From assembly GCF_900116425.1 (NCBI RefSeq), contig NZ_FPAS01000001.1:1126085-1190084 (forward strand): a DNA stretch of 64,000 bases, given 5' to 3'. The stretch comes from Lishizhenia tianjinensis (GTDB taxonomy: Bacteria > Bacteroidota > Bacteroidia > Flavobacteriales_D > Crocinitomicaceae). The notes under the pieces were generated by a model that had not been told where the DNA came from, did not search any database, and worked only from the letters and a program-made list of their open reading frames with translations. This document shows positions 1-8,492 of the stretch, piece after piece (the first letter of the stretch is position 1; each line of letters begins with the position of its first letter). The position numbers and the translations under genes are program-made.

Positions 1-54
1 GAATGCCATAGTTAAGGACATAACGATTAGTACGCGAGTTAGGGTGTTAAGCAT
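1..54 (-). CDS. Secreted or envelope protein, N-terminal fragment cut by window edge
   Basis: Reading on the minus strand from the ATG at 54, eighteen open codons run off the window edge. They start MLNTLTRVLIVMSLTMAF: a short polar stretch, one arginine, then an unbroken hydrophobic run, which is what a Sec signal peptide looks like. The rest of the protein lies outside the window, so no function can be given. It is on the same strand as the hydrolase gene that ends at 210, with about 155 bases between them containing a structured element. The call rests only on the signal-like start. Confidence 0.55.
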   Translation of the reverse strand, partial: MLNTLTRVLIVMSLTMAF

Positions 55-148
55 GGATTAAATGTAGTAAAAGTTTTTTAGATTTTTAGACAGTTATGAG
101 TGTGAGTAAGGAGCGTGGATAAATGGATAAGAAAAAGTTTTTTCAAAC

Positions 149-206
149 AAGGATAGGATGGAAAGTCCCCAAGATGCTTGGGGACTGGAAGGATAGCCTG
201 GCCGTT
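149..206 (+). repeat. GGATAG element, copy 1 (minimal form)
   Basis: A GGATAGGATGGAAAGTCCCC-type left end and a GGGGACT...GGATAGCC right end face each other across a 9-base loop. AGTCCCCAAG (164-173) and CTTGGGGACT (177-186) form a perfect 10-bp hairpin. The ends match copy 4 (45262-45407), but the inner CGAC/GAAG hairpin is missing, so this is a trimmed member. It lies just past the stop of the minus-strand hydrolase gene. It could act as a terminator there, but there is no good T-tract. Confidence 0.6.
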
Positions 207-209
207 TGC

Positions 210-1103
210 CTAATTCGTAATAAAATCTTCCAAAGCTTTGATGTAATTCTCGTAGCCCATAATTGCCGGGGGATTGTTGTGATCTCCACCTTCTACGCGA
301 ATGGCTGTTTTATCTCCACTTTTATTGGCATAAACCAATTCTCCGTGCGTCTTTATAGACAAGAAATCATCGTCGGTTCCATGTATCCATAACAAGGGAA
401 TATCTACCTTTTTGATTTCCTCCGCGTTGTCGATTTTAAGGTTCACAAAATAACTACCGGGCATGTCTAGCGCCGCAGCATCTTGCACCATCACCTCGGC
501 ACTGGCAAAAGGCGACTCTAAAATGAGTTTTGTGGGTTCCAAGGGATAATCGGCTTTGTTAGCTGTTAACTCACAGGCCGCGGCGCTTCCCAAGGAATAA
601 CCGCACATGATGAGTTTTTGACTGGTTACGCCCTGATCTTTTAACCACTGCATGGCCAAGGCAACACTTTGGTACATGTTCTCTTCGGTTGGGGCGCCAC
701 CTGACATTCCATAACCGGGATAATCCATCATGAGAACCCCAAAACGGTTAAGTCCGCCGACATTGGCCAACAATTTTTGACGAGGCCAGTAATAGTCCAT
801 GTGATCTCTATTTCCATGACAATATAAAATCACGGTATCTTGGTTTATGGTTGACAAATCTCCGGCATACACCATGTGAATTTCTTCGTTTACGCCCTCG
901 ACATCCATTTCTAAGGCGAAAGGATGAATGGCGTTGACAGGTACAGCATAATCATCTCCTACCTCTAGGGCAACTTCACCGCTATAATTATCTAATTTGT
1001 ATTCTGTAAGTTCTGCATTGTTGAAGAGAAAACTGTCTAAACGCTTGCGACAAGAAGTCAAGGCAAGCAAGGCTATTCCGCTAAATATGATACACTTTTT
1101 CAT
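210..1103 (-). CDS. Alpha/beta hydrolase lipoprotein
   Basis: A 297-residue serine hydrolase of the alpha/beta fold, probably anchored in the envelope. The signal peptide ends in a lipobox (LTSC, Cys18). After it come the oxyanion-hole HG (96-97), a DYPGYG motif typical of BAAT/prolyl-peptidase-like hydrolases, the nucleophile elbow GYSLG (Ser170), an HGTDDDF segment with the likely acid residue (Asp244-246), and GGDHNN with the catalytic His275. The triad therefore looks complete. The substrate cannot be told from sequence; esterase or peptidase activity are both possible. The gene starts one base before the stop of the upstream minus-strand gene (1105-1821), so the two are probably co-transcribed. 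Confidence 0.8.
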   Translation of the reverse strand: MKKCIIFSGIALLALTSCRKRLDSFLFNNAELTEYKLDNYSGEVALEVGDDYAVPVNAIHPFALEMDVEGVNEEIHMVYAGDLSTINQDTVILYCHGNRDHMDYYWPRQKLLANVGGLNRFGVLMMDYPGYGMSGGAPTEENMYQSVALAMQWLKDQGVTSQKLIMCGYSLGSAAACELTANKADYPLEPTKLILESPFASAEVMVQDAAALDMPGSYFVNLKIDNAEEIKKVDIPLLWIHGTDDDFLSIKTHGELVYANKSGDKTAIRVEGGDHNNPPAIMGYENYIKALEDFITN

Positions 1104-1104
1104 T

Positions 1105-1821
1105 TTAAAATCTTTTGATTACACCTATGTAAATTCCTGTTGCACCTCTTTCTCCGGTGATACTTTTATAGTCGAGCACGATATCCTGGTTACTCATGTA
1201 GGGCACCATCATTTTGAGTTCTGTAGAGAAACTCCATTTGTTGCGTCGAAATGTATGTCCGACCTGCACCATAGGAAAGGCCCAATTGTTTTGAGGTTGA
1301 TCATGGGCTCTAGTTCGCGACAATTCGAACCACGACCCTACTCCAGCATACACAAAATTGTATTTGATTTTTCTGTTGGAAAGTAAATCTGCTTGCACCA
1401 CACCTTGTTGGTTGTATTTCCAATAATAATTGGCCTCTAAGATGGGCCATAGTTTTGTGTTTTGTTCGAACACGTCGCGGGCAAAATTAACACTTGGTGT
1501 AATGCTTATTCCCATGTGTCTGTCTCTATTGTACCACACCTCTTTTACCAAACCTAAGTCGAACTGCGCCACCCCAAAAACGGCAGCTGTAGTGTGCCAA
1601 CTTCCGTAAATCGTTGCGCTGTGTGTGAGTCCTCTCCCATAAGTCAAACTAGAAAACGGCAACGGCATGGTTGCCACACCCGGGACATTGACTAGTGGTC
1701 CGCCAAAATCAGCACTCACCGCATTTTGTTTTTTCGTCAGCGGTTCCACAAATCGGGAGCTAGAGCAGGAGAAGAGGAAGGTAGAAATGGTAAGGGGGAA
1801 GATGAGAAGTTTTCGTTTCAT
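1105..1821 (-). CDS. Putative envelope lipoprotein or outer-membrane protein of unknown function
   Basis: I do not recognise the family. The frame is open further upstream, but the start at 1821 is preferred because it begins MKRKLLIFPLTISTFLFSC, a signal peptide with a lipobox-like cysteine (Cys19). The extra upstream residues are proline-rich and look non-coding. The 238-residue product has alternating aromatic and polar residues (for example WYNRDRHMGISITPS, LEANYYWKYN) and ends in the aromatic residue Phe, as outer-membrane barrels do. It is directly followed by the hydrolase gene with a 1-base gap. The upstream region is purine-rich and holds the left end of the first IS1595-like element. 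Confidence 0.55.
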   Translation of the reverse strand: MKRKLLIFPLTISTFLFSCSSSRFVEPLTKKQNAVSADFGGPLVNVPGVATMPLPFSSLTYGRGLTHSATIYGSWHTTAAVFGVAQFDLGLVKEVWYNRDRHMGISITPSVNFARDVFEQNTKLWPILEANYYWKYNQQGVVQADLLSNRKIKYNFVYAGVGSWFELSRTRAHDQPQNNWAFPMVQVGHTFRRNKWSFSTELKMMVPYMSNQDIVLDYKSITGERGATGIYIGVIKRF

Positions 1822-1917
1822 GTCGGGGTATTTTTGGTAAGGGGAAGATAGGGGAATTTTTTGGGAAATTTGGGGGGAGGGTGGATTAAAAGGGGGAAGA
1901 AGTGGTGAAAAATAATA

Positions 1918-1940
1918 TTGGTTAGTCGCATCCTTGCCAA
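1918..1940 (+). repeat. Left terminal inverted repeat of element 1
   Basis: Starts TTGGTTAGTCGCATCC and ends in CTTGCCAA. It pairs with 2815-2837 at 22 of 23 positions. Confidence 0.85.
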
Positions 1941-2004
1941 CCAAATTTATTTGATTTCAATTTTAATTTATCGTAACTTATTAGTCAACCTAATCTAATA
2001 AATC

Positions 2005-2814
2005 ATGGATCTAAACGAATTTATCACTCGTTTTGGGACGGAAAAGAAGTGCATTTCCTTCATTAAAAACCACCGCGAAAAGAAAGGAATCTGTTGTCCC
2101 AAATGTAAATCTGAAGTAAAAAACTGGCGTGCTAAACACCTTTATTGGAGGTGCAAATGTGGTCGAAAAATCAGTTTGAAAAGTGGAACCATTATGGAAG
2201 CTACTAAACTCGAATACACCACCTGGTTTAAGGCTATCTTTCTAATGACTCATATTAAAAAATCTTATTCCATCCTAGAATTATCAAGGCTTTTGGGGAT
2301 AAAGAGGTACAGAACTGTTTGGTACCTTACCATGAAAATCAGAATGGGAATGGGGAAAAATTTGTTAGCAAAAGAATATTTACAATTCTTCTACATACTG
2401 TCCAATTCGAGCGAAAATGAATACAATATAAACGAACTGAAACATCATTCAATATCTGCGATACATAATACTTCTACTAAAGGTGAAGATGAAATCAATT
2501 TAATTGCTCCTCTACAATTACAGTGGAATGTAAATGCTGAGGAAAATAGGTTACGAAAAACGGGGTATCGGTGCCTTAAAATCCTTGGGGCCCAGAAAGA
2601 CATTGAATTTAAAAATCCAATTACACCGATTAAAACCTCCATTCAATCGTGGATGAATAAACTACTTTCTAATTCAAATCGAATATTAAAGGGAGCCCAT
2701 CATGGCGTGAGTTATCTACATATCCAGAAGTATATGTTTGAATTTTCTTTCAACTACAATGGTCGAAGGAAGGATAAGTTTGAACCCCTGATAAGTAGTA
2801 TATTGGAAGATTAA
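2005..2814 (+). CDS. IS1595-like transposase, non-canonical catalytic region
   Basis: A 269-residue protein. Residues 1-115 match the IS1595 N-terminal module: a zinc ribbon (CCPKC at 30-34, CKC at 50-52), then SLKSGTIMEATKLEYTTW and a helical segment LLGIKRYRTVWYLTMKIRM, the region that normally leads into the ISXO2-type DDE domain. The C-terminal end also fits (KGAHHGVSYLHIQKYMFEF, then NYNGR). Between them I cannot find the usual VE(V/I)DE(T/S)Y motif or a clear second aspartate. The frame is intact, so either the catalytic residues have diverged beyond recognition or the protein has lost strand transfer. A diverged relative with the same architecture is at 54012-54848. Confidence 0.7.
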   Translation: MDLNEFITRFGTEKKCISFIKNHREKKGICCPKCKSEVKNWRAKHLYWRCKCGRKISLKSGTIMEATKLEYTTWFKAIFLMTHIKKSYSILELSRLLGIKRYRTVWYLTMKIRMGMGKNLLAKEYLQFFYILSNSSENEYNINELKHHSISAIHNTSTKGEDEINLIAPLQLQWNVNAEENRLRKTGYRCLKILGAQKDIEFKNPITPIKTSIQSWMNKLLSNSNRILKGAHHGVSYLHIQKYMFEFSFNYNGRRKDKFEPLISSILED

Positions 2815-2837
2815 TTGGCAAGGATGCGACCAACCAA
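2815..2837 (-). repeat. Right terminal inverted repeat of element 1
   Basis: Starts directly after the transposase stop codon (2812-2814). It is the reverse complement of 1918-1940 with one mismatch. Confidence 0.85.
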
Positions 2838-2904
2838 CATTTTTAATTGAAACACATCAAATAAATCCCCCACCAACCCCACCCTTATCTCACCCAAACT
2901 CCTT

Positions 2905-2912
2905 ATCTTTGC
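2905..2912 (+). promoter_or_regulatory. Promoter -7 box for mtaB
   Basis: TATCTTTG matches the Bacteroidota TAnnTTTG box. It sits 8 bases before the ATG at 2921, which implies a nearly leaderless mRNA and decides the start codon. Confidence 0.7.
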
Positions 2913-2920
2913 AAAATCTT

Positions 2921-4228
2921 ATGAATCAGTATAAAAAAGTTGCGTTCTACACGCTTGGATGTAAATTAAATTTCTCTGAAACTTCTACCATAGCCAGAGA
3001 TTTTGAAAATGCAGGGTTTGCAAAGGTCGACTTTGACGACACCCCTGATATTTATGTAATTAACACCTGTAGTGTTACTGAAAATGCCGATAAAAAATGT
3101 AAGCAATTGGTCAAAAAAGGGTTGAAAATTAACCCCAATGCCTTTGTGATTATTATTGGTTGTTACGCGCAATTGAAACCTGAGCAAATTTCGAGCATTC
3201 CTGGGGTAGATCTAGTGTTAGGTGCCAACGAGAAATTCAACATACTCGAACACCTAGAGGCCATGGATGCCAAAGCCGAAACGGCACAAATGAAATTTGA
3301 AAACATCAAAGAAACCAAAGAATTTGTTCCTTCTTTCTCTTACGGTGATAGAACGCGTTCTTTCTTGAAAGTTCAGGATGGTTGCGACTATTTCTGTACT
3401 TTCTGTACCATTCCTTTGGCACGTGGTAAAAGTAGAAATGCCTCAGTTGCTGAAACGACTTTGGAAGCGCAAAAAATCGCAGATACTAAAATCAAAGAGG
3501 TTGTATTAACAGGGGTAAACATTGGAGATTTCGGACAAAATGGAGAGGAAAACTTCTTCGATTTGGTAAAGTCTTTAGATGAAGTGGAAGGCATAGAACG
3601 CTTCCGTATTTCATCTATAGAACCCAACTTACTTTCGGACGAAATCATAGAATTTACACTTGCTAATTCTAAACGATTTGTACCGCATTTCCACATTCCG
3701 TTGCAATCTGGTTCGGATACCTTGTTGAAGGCTATGCGTCGTAAATATTTGAGTGAATTGTACGTGAATCGCGTCAATAAAATCAAAGAAATTTACCCGG
3801 ATGCGTGTATAGGTGTGGATGTAATTGTAGGGTTCCCTGGCGAAACGGATGAGGAGTTTATGGTGACTTACAATTTATTGAAAGACCTCGACATTTCTTA
3901 CCTCCACGTATTTACTTACTCAGAAAGAGCCAACACTGGAGCCCTTAAAATGAAGGATGTGGTGCCTATGAATGTGCGTAAAGACAGGTCTAAAATGTTG
4001 CATATTCTTTCGGATAAAAAGAAACGTAAATTTTACGAGGAGAACCTAAACAAAGACTTTACAGTACTTTGGGAAGGAGAAAACGACAACGGTTTTATGT
4101 ACGGTTTTACAGAAAACTACGTAAAAGTAACCCAACCCTATAACGAAGCCGATATCAATGAAATGCGTAAAGTGAATTTAAAACGTATCAATGCGCAAGG
4201 AATTGTTGAAGTAGAAACGTTGGCGTAA
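2921..4228 (+). CDS. mtaB: tRNA threonylcarbamoyladenosine methylthiotransferase MtaB
   Basis: A radical SAM methylthiotransferase expected to add a methylthio group to t6A37 of tRNAs reading ANN codons. At 435 residues it has the normal length. The N-terminal MTTase domain has the three cluster-binding cysteines (Cys14 in TLGCKLN, Cys50, Cys81). The radical SAM motif CDYFCTFC gives Cys145, Cys149 and Cys152. A C-terminal TRAM-like domain follows. The TLGCKLNxxE opening is typical of MtaB rather than MiaB. An alternative TTG start at 2909 lies inside the promoter -7 box, so the ATG at 2921 is the real start. It is transcribed alone and followed by a strong terminator. Confidence 0.9.
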   Translation: MNQYKKVAFYTLGCKLNFSETSTIARDFENAGFAKVDFDDTPDIYVINTCSVTENADKKCKQLVKKGLKINPNAFVIIIGCYAQLKPEQISSIPGVDLVLGANEKFNILEHLEAMDAKAETAQMKFENIKETKEFVPSFSYGDRTRSFLKVQDGCDYFCTFCTIPLARGKSRNASVAETTLEAQKIADTKIKEVVLTGVNIGDFGQNGEENFFDLVKSLDEVEGIERFRISSIEPNLLSDEIIEFTLANSKRFVPHFHIPLQSGSDTLLKAMRRKYLSELYVNRVNKIKEIYPDACIGVDVIVGFPGETDEEFMVTYNLLKDLDISYLHVFTYSERANTGALKMKDVVPMNVRKDRSKMLHILSDKKKRKFYEENLNKDFTVLWEGENDNGFMYGFTENYVKVTQPYNEADINEMRKVNLKRINAQGIVEVETLA

Positions 4229-4246
4229 AACCCTAAGAACGATATA

Positions 4247-4287
4247 CAAAAAAAGTAGCCCGATATTTTCGAAGGCTACTTTTTTTA
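4247..4287 (+). terminator. Rho-independent terminator after mtaB
   Basis: AAAAAAGTAGCC pairs with GGCTACTTTTTT around a 13-base loop and continues into a T-run. It lies 18 bases past the mtaB stop. Confidence 0.85.
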
Positions 4288-4330
4288 TGTCTTCTATTTT
4301 TTGGCCATTCCTTTTTATTCAAAATAAAAA

Positions 4331-4460
4331 GTCGGGCTAAACGCTATAGTCCTCTCCCAAAAAGCAATTCAAAATAAAGTAGGATAAAAAGCTTCTTATA
4401 GTCGCTTTCCCCTACTCTTTTTCATTCCCTTTTGTGCTGCGGGCTGCCGCTTATATCCCT
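4331..4460 (-). repeat. GGATAG element, copy 2
   Basis: Read on the minus strand it begins GGGATATAAGCGGCAGCCC and ends GGACTATAGCGTTTAGCCCG, the same end motifs as copy 4. The middle is an imperfect double stem capped by CGAC-TATAA-GAAG (4392-4404). Its left end contains the stop codon of the minus-strand gene 4451-6022, so a transcript of that gene would carry the element immediately after the coding region. Confidence 0.7.
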
Positions 4461-6022
4461 AATGGACGACGCTTTACTCTATTGTTCACTCTATACTTCA
4501 AACTAAACATTAGCGAAGATCTAGAACCTTTTGATTGAATACTTGCTGTATAGGGTTGTTCATCTCCGCGCAATAAGTAAGTCATGTCATTTTGTGAATG
4601 TTTGTATAAACCGAATTGATAGTTGTAAGCTATAGAGAAATAAGCATTTCTAGAGAGTTTTAAATCTTTCGAAACCCCTACTCTTAGAGCAGTTAAAACC
4701 TGTCGTTCTACATACTCTTTTCTATCAACTCTCCAAATCTCACCCTCGGCAATTTGTGACATAGGTACTTGATAGGTTCCTGTCATAGTATCATGATATG
4801 TTCCTGTTGTAAAACCTTGAACCAAACCTAAATTCACATTGATATAATTGTAATTTTTTGGCCCTACCACTCTGTATCCTCCACCAACAGCCAATTCATA
4901 AGAAGAATTATATTCTACGCCAAATTGTGAACCATAAGACGCTTCTCTATTGATGTTAAAACCATGTTTCAAGTATTGAAAAGAATAATTAAAGTATCCA
5001 TAAAAGTTCTTCGCTAAAACACGCTCTACGTTCATTCCCCAAGAAAAAGCAGCTCTCCCTTTTGTTTCAAAATGTTCTTCTCCTCCGCTTAAAACATCAT
5101 GTAAAAAAGAGGCTCCCATTCCTGCACTTACTAAATAAGTACCTTCAGTAATTGCTCTTTCACTTTGTCTGTTTTTCAGTAAACCTCCCTCAGGCACTGC
5201 TCTCAAATAGGCTTTTTTTGCACGCTTCCTATCCTTGTTGATCGTATACTGCAATCCTAAACTGTAATAACTGTAGATTTGGCTAAAAGTCCCATAGGTC
5301 GGTACATCAAAATTGTAAAATTCGTAAGTTCCAGTTCTAAAAACATGGTTCGAATGGTTATACCTGGCCTTAAAAAGCAATCCTGGAATACGTTTGTGTT
5401 CATAGCCTAACTCCAAAAAATAAGAGGGTGCAATACTCGGTCCATCTTCTCTACCGTACTCCTCATATCTCAAAACCGTGTAGTCTGGACCATCGTTTGA
5501 ACCTACACTATAAGATCCTGCTCCTAGCAAATTTGCATTACCCTCAGGTTTATCAAACCATAGCATTACTCCACCCGATATATGGAAAATATTATTGGTA
5601 AGAAATGGAAGTTTATATTTTACATACAATTCGGGGGCAATAGTTGGATTATCAAGACTATTATTCTCATATTGAAAAGGAAGAAAGTCAATTTTTTCAC
5701 CACTTCCATCTACCATTTGATGTTCAGCTTCATCATTGATTTCAAACCCCAGGTTCATACTGGGAAAAACAAAGTTTGCATTTACTCCCAGTTCAAGGTT
5801 CTTGTGAACTGGATAAGACCAACCAAATTGAAAATTAGGACTCATAGTTGTATTTGACCGTATAAAGTCATTTCCTGTATTTTCAAAATCTAGAGGATCC
5901 ATAAACATTACATCCGATCCAAAATGAAAATCAATTTTTGACAAAGAATTTTGAGCGAATGTAGTACTTAACAAACAAGTGGAAAGTCCCAAAAGCAAGG
6001 ACTTATTAAGTGATTTGTTCAT
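4451..6022 (-). CDS. Outer-membrane beta-barrel-like protein, full-length paralog 1
   Basis: A 523-residue protein with a signal peptide ending near TTFAQ (about residue 24). The N-terminal half contains FHFGSDVMFMDPLDF and repeated aromatic strand-like segments. The C-terminal half carries GYRVVGPKNYNYINVNLGL and VGVSKDLKLSRNAYFSIAYNYQFGLYK. Alternating strand patterns throughout suggest a barrel or two joined barrel-like domains. It is the most downstream of three minus-strand paralogs (this gene, 6125-7645 and 7664-8440). I cannot name a family; possible roles are porin-like transport or a structural outer-membrane protein. Its stop codon is inside GGATAG element copy 2. Confidence 0.6.
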   Translation of the reverse strand: MNKSLNKSLLLGLSTCLLSTTFAQNSLSKIDFHFGSDVMFMDPLDFENTGNDFIRSNTTMSPNFQFGWSYPVHKNLELGVNANFVFPSMNLGFEINDEAEHQMVDGSGEKIDFLPFQYENNSLDNPTIAPELYVKYKLPFLTNNIFHISGGVMLWFDKPEGNANLLGAGSYSVGSNDGPDYTVLRYEEYGREDGPSIAPSYFLELGYEHKRIPGLLFKARYNHSNHVFRTGTYEFYNFDVPTYGTFSQIYSYYSLGLQYTINKDRKRAKKAYLRAVPEGGLLKNRQSERAITEGTYLVSAGMGASFLHDVLSGGEEHFETKGRAAFSWGMNVERVLAKNFYGYFNYSFQYLKHGFNINREASYGSQFGVEYNSSYELAVGGGYRVVGPKNYNYINVNLGLVQGFTTGTYHDTMTGTYQVPMSQIAEGEIWRVDRKEYVERQVLTALRVGVSKDLKLSRNAYFSIAYNYQFGLYKHSQNDMTYLLRGDEQPYTASIQSKGSRSSLMFSLKYRVNNRVKRRPLGI

Positions 6023-6124
6023 ATTGATTATTTATTATTAACTAATTTAAGTTGGTTTTCTCAGCATGCCAAAATCAAACCATTTTTAAGCGATTGTAGA
6101 TGTTGAATTATATTCTAACAAAGT

Positions 6125-7645
6125 TTACCTCAATCTGTGAAATAACCCTATTGAAAAAATGAATCTACTCCCAGTCGAAATTGACTTTCCAACATTAACT
6201 TCTTCTGATCCTTTATTAAAATAGTAATAGTCTGTCCTAAAATTTTTATAGAGGCCCAAGTGATAGGTACAATCTATACTTAAAAATAAATTCTTACTAA
6301 GCTTAAAATCTTTAGAGATCCCCAAATTAAGGGTCGTATAAGTATCTCTAAGTTGAATTGAATTGTATTGCACATACCAAACCTTTCCTTCCGCAACTGT
6401 AGACATATCCACCTCATTCAACACCTTCGTGGTATCTTTATCTGGGCTACTTAAGCCTGCAAAACTCACGCTTGAATGTACATTGAGATAATTGTAATTT
6501 TTAGAATTGACCCATCGAAACCCTACTCCAGCACTTAATTCATGCGCCCTTCTGTAGGACACATTCTTTGTAGGAAAATGTGTATGCGAATTTACTATCC
6601 ATCCGTGTCTATACTTATAGTTTTGATAGTGTCCTTTTAAAAACCAATTTCCTTTCAATTCTCTTTCAGCACCTACAGAAATATTTAGCGTACCGTTATC
6701 CCCCGTTTTAATGTCATTTTTATTCCCGTATGTCCTATCCTTTAAATTGGAAATTCCTACAGACATAAATATTCTCCAAGTACCCGGTATTACTTTATTT
6801 TCTAATTGATTATTGGTCAAGCCCGTTTCATCATCTATCTTTCTCAAAAAGTTAAAGCGCTGCGCCATCTTTTTAAATGGAAGATTGTAACGCACTCCTA
6901 AACTTAGGTAGGTATAAGACTGTGTAAAACTACCTGAGCTCGTATACCCCAGATTCAACAATTTATAGCTGCCGTAAAATCGATCGAAATAGCTGTAATT
7001 AAAACGAAGATTTAAACTTAAGTCTTGCCAATGAAAAGGACGATAATTGAGTTGCGTAAACAAAGAAGGAAAAAAGGGAGTGGCGTATTCATGGGCATCA
7101 TGGGTTAAACTATACAACTGTATTTCCTCCCCGTTCGCTCCCAATAAATACTTTGCGTCCAAAAGCTCTCCTAAACTATTGTATTCGTTGAACCATAACA
7201 TAAGTCCACAGCCCAAATTCAACTCTCCTCCTCCTTTTAAACTGATACTTTTCTGGTAATAAACTTCTGGTGAAAGGTGCACGAACTTGGAGGAATACAA
7301 CCTCATACTCTCCTCTTTTAGATGTAGTGGAGATCCACTTTCATTTACAAAATTATGCCCCTCCTTCTGGTCGATTTGATAACCGACACGTATACTCGGT
7401 ACAACTAGATTTAAGCGAACCCCAAAAGCATTCCCTTTTTCAGAAAGAAAAGTGTAGCCTAAATTAATATTCGGCGCAGGAGTTACGGTACTGCGCATAT
7501 GCATTTGTCCGGAGTTATTGAATTTCACCGGTGACATGAGCAATAAATCTGTACCTAGTATAAAGTTATGTCGGTTGAGCTGCGCCCTTACTGAAAATAG
7601 CAAACATGAAAAAAGTAGGAGTAGATATAAGCTTGTACTTTTCAT
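6125..7645 (-). CDS. Outer-membrane beta-barrel-like protein, full-length paralog 2
   Basis: A 506-residue protein with a signal peptide ending near SVRAQ (about residue 22). It aligns along its whole length with the neighbour at 4451-6022: FILGTDLLLMSPVKFNNSG matches the N-terminal motif there, the mid-protein strand segment is FTQSYTYLSLGVRYNL, and the signature is VNSKNYNYLNVHSS followed by LNLGISKDFKLSKNLFLSI. Sequence identity looks low while motif order is kept, which suggests an old tandem duplication. About 100 bases separate it from paralog 1 and 18 from paralog 3, so the three are likely one transcription unit. The function is unknown. Confidence 0.6.
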   Translation of the reverse strand: MKSTSLYLLLLFSCLLFSVRAQLNRHNFILGTDLLLMSPVKFNNSGQMHMRSTVTPAPNINLGYTFLSEKGNAFGVRLNLVVPSIRVGYQIDQKEGHNFVNESGSPLHLKEESMRLYSSKFVHLSPEVYYQKSISLKGGGELNLGCGLMLWFNEYNSLGELLDAKYLLGANGEEIQLYSLTHDAHEYATPFFPSLFTQLNYRPFHWQDLSLNLRFNYSYFDRFYGSYKLLNLGYTSSGSFTQSYTYLSLGVRYNLPFKKMAQRFNFLRKIDDETGLTNNQLENKVIPGTWRIFMSVGISNLKDRTYGNKNDIKTGDNGTLNISVGAERELKGNWFLKGHYQNYKYRHGWIVNSHTHFPTKNVSYRRAHELSAGVGFRWVNSKNYNYLNVHSSVSFAGLSSPDKDTTKVLNEVDMSTVAEGKVWYVQYNSIQLRDTYTTLNLGISKDFKLSKNLFLSIDCTYHLGLYKNFRTDYYYFNKGSEEVNVGKSISTGSRFIFSIGLFHRLR

Positions 7646-7663
7646 TCTTCACGTTTACGGTGC

Positions 7664-8440
7664 TTAAAACTTATATTTCAAGCCTAGCATCAACTGCTGT
7701 TGCGTACCATCCATGAAAGCTGATGTACTTTTACTTTGCTCCTCACCGTGGAGGTAATAATCAATATTCGAAACAAATATTTTCCTAAATCCAAATTGAG
7801 TATTGTAAGCAACATTGAAATATACCCCCTTGTATAACTTAAAATCTTTAGAAAGATGAAAACTTAAGGCAGTATACCACCCCTTTGTTAAATGGTGTGA
7901 AGCAGAATAACTATAAAGATCTCCTTCTTGATAATCAGAACCTGATATACTTAAAGATGAGCCACCTAACTCACCCTTCTTTGCCAATGCGAATCCATTT
8001 TGAATTCCTACTGCAACATTGAAATAATTATAATTTTTAGGACCTATTACCCTATATCCCAAATTCAGACCTACTTGGGTAGCCCAAAAGGCATTACCTC
8101 CATCACCAGAAAAAGGACCAATTTGATAGCTGCGTTTATCCCATACTTCCATGATAGATGCTGCAGAAGACCAATAAAAATTCTTTGCCAATCCTTTTTC
8201 AACGGAGACACCATAGTTTTGTCCCATAAAACCACCGTTCTCAAATACATCAAAGGCGCCTTCCATTTTATTCAACATGCGTGCACCGCCTACATGAACT
8301 CCTATAAAGAGAGCATTTGGAGCAATATAACGTGCTTCCTGCTTAGGTTTTAATTGATTTTCTGATTCATTTTTCTGAGCAGCAATTGGGAATACCATCC
8401 CCACACTCAGGCACAAGAAAGCTAATAGCTTATTCATCAT
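7664..8440 (-). CDS. Outer-membrane beta-barrel-like protein, half-length paralog 3
   Basis: A 258-residue protein with a signal peptide (cleavage near FPIAAQ, residue 21). It corresponds only to the C-terminal half of the two downstream paralogs: GYRVIGPKNYNYFNVAVGIQ and LSFHLSKDFKLYKGVYFNVAYNTQFG are the shared signature, and the C-terminus LGLKYKF is aromatic. This shows that the half-length domain can stand alone and that the longer paralogs are two-domain proteins. It starts with a double ATG (8440 and 8437); either is possible. The function is unknown. Confidence 0.6.
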   Translation of the reverse strand: MMNKLLAFLCLSVGMVFPIAAQKNESENQLKPKQEARYIAPNALFIGVHVGGARMLNKMEGAFDVFENGGFMGQNYGVSVEKGLAKNFYWSSAASIMEVWDKRSYQIGPFSGDGGNAFWATQVGLNLGYRVIGPKNYNYFNVAVGIQNGFALAKKGELGGSSLSISGSDYQEGDLYSYSASHHLTKGWYTALSFHLSKDFKLYKGVYFNVAYNTQFGFRKIFVSNIDYYLHGEEQSKSTSAFMDGTQQQLMLGLKYKF

Positions 8441-8492
8441 TAGGATTTATTTTAGGTAAAAACGTAATCTTAGTACAGATATTGAAATCTAC

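Larger units (their letters stand above)
1918..2837 (+). mobile_element. IS1595-like element 1
   Basis: A 920-bp unit bounded by 23-bp inverted repeats (1918-1940 and 2815-2837, one mismatch) that encloses a single gene whose N-terminus matches IS1595-family transposases. The repeat fits the consensus TGRTTAKWCGCWTSYTTGCC shared with the two other elements in this window. I could not find a clear target-site duplication outside the repeats, so the insertion is either old or my end points are off by a few bases. Confidence 0.75.

Noticed and set aside
1841-2870. Target-site duplication and extended palindrome around element 1
   Set aside because: ATTTATTTGAT-like blocks occur on both sides but not in mirrored positions, and no direct repeat of about 8 bp abuts the inverted repeats.
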